Of a stretch of 42,017 bases of DNA, positions 34,463-42,017 are shown piece by piece (position 1 is the first letter of the stretch; each line of letters begins with the position of its first letter). Position numbers and translations under genes: made by a program. The stretch comes from Heliocybe sulcata (taxonomy: Eukaryota > Basidiomycota > Agaricomycetes > Gloeophyllales > Gloeophyllaceae), in NCBI GenBank assembly GCA_004369045.1, contig ML213507.1, positions 613,274 through 655,290 of the forward strand, written 5' to 3'. The notes under the pieces were generated by a model, which was not told the origin of the DNA, ran no database searches, and saw only the letters and a list, made by a program, of their open reading frames with translations.

Positions 34463-35286
34463 ATGCCCACATCACCTGCAGGCCCGCTGGAGGATGCTCG
34501 TCAGCATCTGTATCAGGGAATGCTCATCCTGTACGAAACCAAAGAATCCATCCACAACGTAGATCCAGAGATCCTTGCTGATTTAACGCGACAATATAAC
34601 AAGTAAGGGGCTAGTGAGCCGTTCTACAATCTCACTAACTCAAGAATTCTCGGACAGGTTAATGCAGACGCACTTGACTCTTTCAGAACGCGAATCAAAG
34701 AAGAAAACCCGGTTGTTTGCGATATTCCAAACAAAGGGGCGCGACGTCCTGACACACTGGGAGCAGTGCCAAGAATTCAATATTCACGTTCAGGCAAGAC
34801 ACCTTGCTCCGATTCATGAGGCATCTACTCATATACTACCAGAGCGCCTCGGCATCCGTGAAAGCAAAGGAAACGGAGAGCTTGACATCTTCTTGCGTCC
34901 CTTTGTCAATAGCGCAAGAGGACTTTGACTCCCAAGACCCTTTTGGCTATATCGGAGTACCAAGTCAGCCGCTAAATGACAGCGAGTCCCTGCGCTTCAG
35001 TCTTCCGAATCATTCAAGTGCTACGTTCTCCTCGGTGGACTCAACTGTCCCGCTTACACAAAGACCCCCGGACGGTAATGACTCCGAAGGAAGCGACGAC
35101 GGCTCAGGAGACCGCGTCACGTTCATGCCATTTACCGGTACACGAACATCTGGAGAAGATGTTGTGTACTGTAGAGTCCACAGTACGTTATGTTTTCATT
35201 TGACGTTCTCCCTCTGACTGTCTCATCTTACAGATCCGGCCACTATGAGCTACGATTCTCTCTCCGGCGTGCTGCAGGATAGTTAA
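34463..35286 (+). CDS. coiled-coil protein E, kinase-less partner of K3
   Basis: Four exons (34463-34602, 34658-34787, 34843-35182, 35234-35286) give 220 residues. The helical N-terminus (EDARQHLYQGMLILYETKES, then ILADLTRQYNK spliced to LMQTHLTLSERESKKK) matches protein F in pattern. It is followed by a Ser/Asp-rich linker (SLPNHSSATFSSVDSTVPLT; GNDSEGSDDGSGDR) like those that separate the helices and kinase domains of C and D. It then stops (TAA 35284-35286) with no kinase domain, and none is recognisable downstream. The donor of the second intron is ambiguous (GTTCAG at 34788 or GCAAGA at 34794; both keep the frame). It sits where C and D sit relative to their K partners, so it may be a truncated copy or an adaptor form. 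Function unknown. Confidence 0.65.
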
Positions 35287-38091
35287 GGAGGTCATGACAT
35301 GGACCATCTATGATGTTTGAGTTACGCTGGCGTATTGAACATCCACTCATCGCTCATTGACTTTTCCCTGTACCTCATACCCAATATTTACGGACGCGTT
35401 TGTACATAATGCTATGGCGATATCTAAGTAATAGATCCGCCCTCAGGGACCATTTCTCCAGAGACAAAGACGGCTTCATGGCTGGCGTTGCAGCCTTGCC
35501 TATGAGACCAGCGCCTGATGGTGCAATTCCGCATCATGCATATTTCTCTCAGGAAGGCGCATTATACCGTCTCAGTAATAGTAAACAATAAGCAAAGAAG
35601 AAATGTGGACCAGTTTTCTGTGTCGTCGAACATTGTGGCCGCGCGCAATGGACCCCAGACACCTAGAGAAGCACACAATTTGCTTCCGTTGGCAAATCGA
35701 GATCTGCCGGACGCTGATCGCCGATCAATCGATCGCATCTTTTCCGGGAAGAAGTTGTGTGGCTGTGTGGGTCCCAGTTGCCACGGCCGCGGGAAGGCGC
35801 AGAGGAACCGCTGGCAAAATTCATTGTAAAATCTTTGCTCTGACATTGTAACAATGCAACCGGTGCGACTCGTACAAAGTATGCTCGCCGCATGTCCTCG
35901 TTCATGCTGATTCGTGTTGGATCCGGGGATTCGAGTAACTGCGTGTGGATGCCGTGGTTGTTTGCAACTATCCAGATCTATTCGCATTGGCATATCCTGT
36001 AATCGGACCGTTTTGTCTGCGACAAATGAACCGGCCACCAGAGCTTATCAGGCCGCAGATGCTTGCAAGTCAGTGAATCGCCGCATGACGACGCGCCATA
36101 TCGTCAGTATCACAATTGTTTGTCTATCGGCTCTATCATGACGCTCAGTAGCAGAGAAGTCCTTTCGACCCAGTACAACGTCCACCGGTACAAAGTTGCT
36201 AAAGTCGTCAAAGAAAACTGCGCCCTATGGATTTGTTCTTGAGCGGTCGTGTTAACCGAGTGTCCCGAGCTACTGCCTCGCCACTCAGTGATGCGCTACC
36301 ACAGAAGTTCCATGAAACAAAAGACATCCGCTCCCGTGACCATGGTACCCCACTATCTACGCGTCCAGAAGCCGCTCATATTCGTACCCGGAAGAACTGT
36401 GGCTGATTGCCTATCGTCCGTCGCGCCGCTCCAGTGACAGAGACAGCATACGCGGGCTATCAAATAATTCGCGAGAAACAATTGCAACGAACACTGGCAT
36501 GAAAAATGATAACGCTGGCTAGGTATCGGACGAGGAATCACCGTGAGTGTCACGGCAGGCGTTCATGATCATGCCATTAACCGAAGAGTTTCCAACTCCA
36601 AAGGGCGAACAAGAACAGGGCAGACTGTGTTCCTGTCATAAGTCTTTGTTACAGCGCTCCACTTACCCAAAACGCTGACCGCTCCCGACGACAAAGGCGT
36701 CGCACCAGGAACACCGCTGGCAGGGGGGCGAGGAACCTCCTCTGCAATGCGAAAACGTGATTAGCCCCTGGCCGTACGTAAATAGAACCGACTTGTCCAT
36801 TGTGCCCAAGTGGTATACTGACGACGCAGGATCCGAAGACACAGCCAGCATTACCGTAACAGAAACGCCTATGCCATCTTCGCTGTTCAGGAAGCGCTAA
36901 TGACCGCTCCAATCAATGTCGTATTGCAGAATCGGGCACAAAGGGCGGCGGTAACAATGACCGGAACGCGCTAGAAGGACAGGCGCAGGGGTACAGCGAC
37001 CTGCACGGGGCAGCGCGTAGACAGGTTTGAGTGAGAGCCCGGGCCGTACAGCCAGGGGGGTGGACCGAGCTGCTATGGCATCCGATAGTTAGGCCTAAAG
37101 GTACCTTACATTGCGACAAACAACGTAGTCCATTGACAAGCAACGATCTCCCTCTCAAAATTGTTTTTGTCGTCGCCACGGGAAGCGAGGTCTTCCAAGA
37201 CCGCCAAAGGGTGAAACAACATATCCCAAATTCGCAGCGGTCAGCGGCTACAATTTTTCGTGGATGTGCGCCAGCGTTGGACATGGCCCGTCTTATACGT
37301 CCGCCCACCAGGCCCGATCCTGACGCCTTCGCGTACTTGTAGCGTACATACAGCACTCCGCATTGTCGTGGCAGGAGAAGGAAATTCCTGCGCCGTTGCG
37401 AATCCTGGACTCCGTCGTCATGCGTCAGCCTCCGACCCAAGCGCGAGGCGTCAAACAGCTACGTTTTTGAAAACCAGTACGAACTCTGGAAGCCGCTTTA
37501 TTCGTCATTGAGCCCAGGAAGCCCAGGAAGCAAGCTACGATCCAGCACAACACCTTAGAAAAGGGGAGGACGCAGAGAGCGCGTGGGGGACGTCCTGCGC
37601 CAGCGCCGACGACGGTGGGAAATCCGCAAATTGCTCGCCTCTTCACCAAGCGACGCTCGTCCAAGCGCGCTGTGGACCGGTCATATCTGTCTACTTGTTG
37701 CCGTATTGCGTGGACTGCAACCTCCTGCTATGTTGACGAGCTGAATTCCGACTGTGCAATCGACGTGCAATTTTTACTCCGCCGCTGGACGTAGCTGGAC
37801 CTTGGCAAGCTCAAAGCCTTTATTAACCAATGCCTTCCACAGAGACTCGTGGCATCAAACCGGCGTCGAGGAGGCGACTGAGAGTCTGAATTACGTCGCG
37901 CCATACTGTTGTACACGGACGCACAGTTGGAGTCTTTTGGCCCGAAAATTGTTGCTCTCGAGGAGGGGCGTGCAGTCCGCACAGCGAAGACCATGCGGCC
38001 CGCGGACAGCAGAGCTTCGCGGGGAACCTCTAAAGGTGCTCCAAGACAACCACGAATCGACTACGGTCAAGCGCGCTTTCCCTCTGTATCA
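35287..38091. other. long stretch with no supported gene
   Basis: Several overlapping frames on both strands, none with a known motif. A minus-strand piece around 36663-36860 (ASSVYHLGTMDKSVLFTYGQ) looks coding-like but isolated. No kinase fragment was found after gene E. The region may contain decayed genes. Confidence 0.4.
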
Positions 38092-39771
38092 TCACTCCTG
38101 GACGACTGCAATCTCCCCCTCATCCTCCCCCTGCCTGCCTCCAACCGCGATCCTCAGCCCAGCCCATATCGCATCGACCATAGCCGCCCCGTTCGCCATC
38201 CCAAACACTAACGTCGAAGCGTAGAAAAAGTTCGCGTTCCCTGTGCCCTGGTCTAGCCAGAGCGAGTGGAACAGAGGGAGCAGGAGGGCGGCGTGCAGGT
38301 GGAGGAGGGTGGTGACGAGTGGGTGGTAGAGGTCTGCAAGAGATTAAGAAGTGTAAGTCTTAGAAAAACCTGGAGGGTAGGAAGAAGGAGAGGCCTACAT
38401 GGGTAGATCTCAGGGAATAACGCATACATGCTGAGGAATAGGCCAGGATCGGCAAGAGTCAGGTACGGCTTGAACATGCCTAGAACGCCGAGGAGGGCGA
38501 AGGAGGCGAAGAGCGGGTCATGTCTGTAGGATCATGTATGAGCGTATTTTGAAAGATATAAACCAGGACTGAGCGAGAGTAGACGAGACGTACTGAAACT
38601 TTAGGCATATCGGCGCAACATACATCAATAAATGTACCTGTAACACGCTAGTCGGAAAGATGATCCCAGAGAGTACGAATTGGGCGACCACATACGGAGA
38701 AAACCATGAGGAAGAAGGGTCGGAAGTGATCGAACATCTCTGTGAAGAAGTACCACCACAGACCAGGATTCGGTGTGAGATCCGGCAGCGTCAGCCTAGT
38801 GTGCGTCTCCGTTAGCTTAGGGCTCGCCAGCAGGTAAGAAAAGAACGAACACGACACCCCATGTCTTTTCCACCCAACCCCATCCGCCTGCCACCGTTGT
38901 ACAACATAGGCTCATGATGGCAGCGTACACCAAAAACTCCCCAATATACGATAATGCAGTGCCCAAGGATGCCTTCGGGTTTCGGTACGCGATGAAGAAT
39001 TTTGGATTCACGAGATGTGAGTGGGGAGAGGATAGAAGTAGGAGGATAAATGGAGGTAGGAGAAGGACGGAGTGTAGGGAGAGGTGCAGAAGAATCGATG
39101 CGAAGAATAGGGCGGGGGAGGCACGGCCTGCGGGTCAGGACTAGATTAGTAGAGACGCGGAAGAGTAGCGATGATATTGACCTTTGCAGGCAAACAGCAG
39201 AGCGAGGAGTTGTAGCATATTTTCAAAGGATGCGGTAGAGAGGGCTAGGTTTGGAAGGAAGAGGTACGGGTTGAAGAGGTATCTGCAGCGAGAACGCGTT
39301 CGGTGACGAGCAATAACTCGATGACGAAGAAGACCGAACATACGCGGCAGCTATGAGTGTATCCCTCGAGCTGGATTCCAAGGTCTGGCGTTCCCGCCAT
39401 ATTCCTACCAACGCCCATGCGCCTAGCGCATCAACCAGAGTCCACACCAGTCGGCACAGAAATCGAGACGTCGGGAGAACGGTTGTGAACAGGGACAAGT
39501 ACAGCGGCGACTACTAGCGAACAGCCTTTACACTTGTGAGCACCCGAGCTATGTTCAATCCACATACATGATAGAATGCTCCCCCAGAGTATGGGTCTAC
39601 GTCGTGCTTATAGAGGAATATCCCCTCCTGCAGCCGCACGTATGAATTTGTCGGCGAAGACAGCTGGTGGTCATGGTCGAGCTCCAGAGAATCGACATAA
39701 GGAGTCACGGCGAGCAACAGCCTGCATAGTACAAGAAGGGAGAAAGAGAGCCGGAAGTCCTTCCAATTCAT
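38092..39771 (-). CDS. GAB1: GPI transamidase subunit PIG-U
   Basis: Eight exons join in frame to about 420 residues, the usual size. PIG-U (yeast Gab1/Cdc91) is a polytopic ER-membrane subunit of the GPI transamidase, which attaches GPI anchors to proteins. Diagnostic runs: [20 protein letters not shown] then FYH spliced to [95 protein letters not shown] and [17 protein letters not shown]. The protein is rich in hydrophobic membrane segments, as expected. The start [20 protein letters not shown] provides the first membrane segment; the last exon ends in an acidic tail ([11 protein letters not shown]). All introns are about 50-70 bases with consensus sites. No breaks were seen. Confidence 0.94.
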
Positions 39772-40461
39772 GCAGGGTTCATCCAGCGAATGGGTCGCGA
39801 TGTGGCTGCTACGCTGATGTGGCTGGATCGAGATTCGAACGGAGGTCCACGGATAAAAAAGAAGGTCTATATGCTCTCACGTATGTTTTCCGTGGTCTTG
39901 TGCATGTCATTGACGAACTGAAGTCTCCAGGTCTATCTCATATTCCGTCTCCAAAGCCTCTATTCGTTCGTCTCTGATCTTCTGCATAACTACCTAATGG
40001 CTGAGCTCGTGCTTTCGAATGTACATTCCTTGCACCCGAATACGCCGACTTGGAATCTCAAAAACTTGAAACATCGCACCTCGTTCCTGTGCTAGTCGTG
40101 TATTGATGAACGTACAGTGATACTCTAGGATGTCCTTCGACATATTAATCCAGACTATCCGTACGGGTTTAATGCCTCTTGGCAGGACGAACCGTTGCAA
40201 ATGGTATGACGGGTAACACAGGACAGATATAGCTCGTTCTGTGCCTTAGCCCTGTGCTGACGCATGCCGGCCAGTGCTGGGCAGTGCTGGCGAACACAAT
40301 GAGGCTGGCATCGGTGATCCTCGATGCGCATTGATGACGGTGAGTGCTGGCAAGTGCCGGACGCGATCACATGCTAGCAATCCAGCACTGCGTGCCAGCA
40401 TCAGCACCGCAGGGCACTGGCACTGTCCTAGAACCACAGCAAAATTGGCACTGATGCCGGC
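39772..40461. other. intergenic region with GTGCTGG-rich repeats
   Basis: Upstream of PIG-U. From about 40255 to 40460 the sequence is crowded with irregular copies of AGTGCTGG, GTGCTGGC and their complements (for example CCAGTGCTGGGCAGTGCTGG). This looks like a degenerate minisatellite or transposable-element edge. No gene is seen. Confidence 0.45.
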
Positions 40462-40590
40462 AGTGCCCCCTGATGTCAACAGTGCTACCAATTATGTTCC
40501 AGTAGAAGATCGAATCAGTAGATCTAGTGCCCCTTGACGTCAACAGTGCCACCGATTAAGTTTTCAGTAAGAGATTGAATCAGCAGATCT
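40462..40590. repeat. tandem duplication of a 64/65-bp unit
   Basis: Unit 1 is 40462-40525 and unit 2 is 40526-40590. Both begin AGTGCCCC, contain GTCAACAGTGC and end AGATCT, with scattered differences (TGATGTC/TGACGTC, CCAATTATG/CCGATTAAG). The two copies are old enough to have diverged by roughly one base in seven. Confidence 0.8.
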
Positions 40591-40839
40591 AGAAGATAAG
40601 ACTCTCATGTCTCCGGAGTGCCGGGAGTGGGCCCATTGAGACAGCGCAGCCGAACGAGGCCAACTCCCAACATCTAGCTGAGCGGCAGCCTGGACGGAAG
40701 CCGGATACGACACCGGTTTCTTTCGACCTCTGCAGCGCAGGAGGCCACTCGTGCTACACTTTTGTTTAATACTAGAGTATTCACTCTTAATCTACTCTCT
40801 ATCCTACTGTCGACTATTCCTCGCACTCAGAATGACTGG

Positions 40840-41125
40840 ATCTGCCGCTCAATCCCGATGAAGCCCCTGTCAACGGCAAGGATGCGGAAATTGCGCGCCG
40901 AGCGCGCCACTATGCGTGGGGGAGGGGAGGGGGCGGATGCATTCTACGCAGCCTATAAGGATAGTGGCAAATGAGGATGAGGTGAGGAAAGCCGAGAAGG
41001 TAGCACAAACGGACGGGGGGAACGTCGTCACGGCTTTGCCGCCGATCCAGCCTTGAGAAGGGTCCTGCGCGTTTGCGCAGGGAAAGTTACCTTGCGACGT
41101 GTGGAACCCAGGAAGTTGTCGTAGC
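40840..41125 (+). pseudogene. decayed coding fragment with frame breaks
   Basis: Coding-like pieces follow one another in order but in different frames: NPDEAPVNGKDAEIARRARH, then GADAFYAAYKDSGK, then NEDEVRKAEKVAQTDGGNVV, then ADPALRRVLRVCAGKVTLRR. Breaks fall at the G-run near 40918-40935 and near 40972 and 41043. It resembles a small ORF family I loosely recall from mushroom genomes, possibly element-associated, but I cannot name it. Confidence 0.4.
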
Positions 41126-41369
41126 ATATACGTTGCTAAATACACAGTTTTCCCATCTTTCCAGGTGGATATATGTTTATCCCGACAACAAAAAGCTAAA
41201 TCATGAAGTTGTGTCAGAACTCAGCAAAGATCACAGCAACGCCAGCTTTCCGGACTGGGGACATGCGCCTCTCGGGTATTTAGAGAATTTCCTAACCCAA
41301 GCAGGCCTACTACTCATTTTTCGGGTATCGTATCTGTTCCGTACCCTGAACGGAGCATAACATGGGCTC
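41126..41369. other. no feature seen
   Basis: Ordinary AT/GC-balanced sequence between the decayed fragment and the AAGCC-rich repeat. Nothing recognisable. Confidence 0.4.
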
Positions 41370-41525
41370 GTGTTGTGCTCGGCTTGGCCCAGGAGCCAAA
41401 GCCAGCCAAGCCAAGCCACGAGAAACCAGACCAAGCCAGGCCAGAGCCACCAAATGATTCTGGCTTGTGGCTTGGCTTCATCTTTGTGTAGGCCAAGCCG
41501 AGCCATGAAAGCCATGGCTTTGGCT
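41370..41525. repeat. AAGCC/GGCTT inverted-repeat-rich stretch
   Basis: A run of CCAAGCC, AAAGCCA and AGCCAAGCC on one side faces GGCTTGTGGCTTGGCTTC and GGCTTTGGCTTC on the other, so the single strand could fold into several hairpins. It may be a degenerate mobile-element end or a satellite. No coding role is supported. Confidence 0.65.
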
Positions 41526-42017
41526 TCTGAATTAGGATATGAACTTACCGAATATGGCTTTCTTGTATGAACCGAAGGATGCTGTACTCGGGTAGTGTAG
41601 TCAATATTTTGGCTCTCGGATTGTAATTCTAAGGTCTAGAAAGAGAATAAAATGTCTCAGGTGTCGTATATTGTTCAATCGTATCAACAACATTCATTGA
41701 GCGTCCAGTGCCCATTTGTGGCACTGATCAATCTTATGTAATCTGCTTCTGGCTGGTAACCCGCCAAGCGTCGCTACCGCTTTGCTGGCCTGCACATGCT
41801 GTCGAACGGCCCCGACCCACCTCGTTTTCGTTGTCGGTGCTTCCTCAGGGCAGTCCGCCCTATCAGTCGGCTATGGTCCTGTCGTGATTGGGTGGCCTTA
41901 GCAGGTTAGTCGCTACTCCGCACTCATGCCTTGGAAACCACTCGTGTAACAGTGTTCCTGCCGCAGATGCTACTTTCTCGCTATAGCTCCTAGAGTACAA
42001 TAACATGAAAATTTTCA
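41526..42017. other. no feature seen to the window end
   Basis: About 490 bases without a recognisable gene, RNA or repeat. Confidence 0.4.

Noticed and set aside
35562-36038. Long minus-strand frame of 158 codons
   Set aside because: Composition and motifs do not look coding; overlapping frames of similar length occur on the other strand.
39800-39870. Possible tRNA suggested by GATTCGAAC
   Set aside because: The bases around the T-loop-like motif do not form a T stem, and no D arm, anticodon arm or acceptor stem can be paired.

Overview
This is a nuclear fungal window, most likely from an agaricomycete (Basidiomycota). Reasons: the genes are cut by many GT-AG introns of about 50-60 bases; several small exons must be joined to restore conserved proteins; and the window carries an expanded set of TKL-like and related protein kinases typical of mushroom-forming fungi. 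No tRNA, rRNA, CRISPR array or intact transposon was seen.

Layout. 1-549 is the 3' end of an unrecognised gene. 2427-3035 (-) is a GH18 chitinase that has lost its whole catalytic middle. 4134-5079 (+) is a MYND zinc-finger protein. 6726-9624 (+) is a complete nine-exon TSR1 ribosome-biogenesis gene. 9625-11927 holds nothing convincing.

From 11928 to 25541 there is a dense kinase cluster: a small coiled-coil gene (F), kinase A (-), kinase K1 (-), coiled-coil kinase C (+), kinase B (-), kinase K2 (-) and coiled-coil kinase D (+). The same K-type gene (K3, 32711-34043, -) and a coiled-coil partner (E, 34463-35286, +) reappear further right. The recurring unit is a divergent pair: a K-type kinase on the minus strand, about 370-420 bases of shared promoter region, then a coiled-coil gene on the plus strand. 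Pairs 1 and 2 are each preceded by a minus-strand TKL kinase (A or B), so the locus looks like a segmentally duplicated kinase array. In the third copy the plus-strand partner has no kinase domain. These genes may form a signalling module with adaptor-like coiled-coil proteins; that is inference.

A housekeeping island sits between copies two and three: acylphosphatase (26601-27026, -), prefoldin subunit 4 (27377-27985, -) and sphingosine-1-phosphate lyase (28431-30811, +). At the right, 38092-39771 (-) encodes the GPI-transamidase subunit PIG-U. The last 2.2 kb holds a tandem duplication, a decayed coding fragment and an inverted-repeat-rich AAGCC/GGCTT stretch.

All exon models were built by eye from reading frame, splice-site consensus and remembered family motifs. 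No alignment or database search was run.
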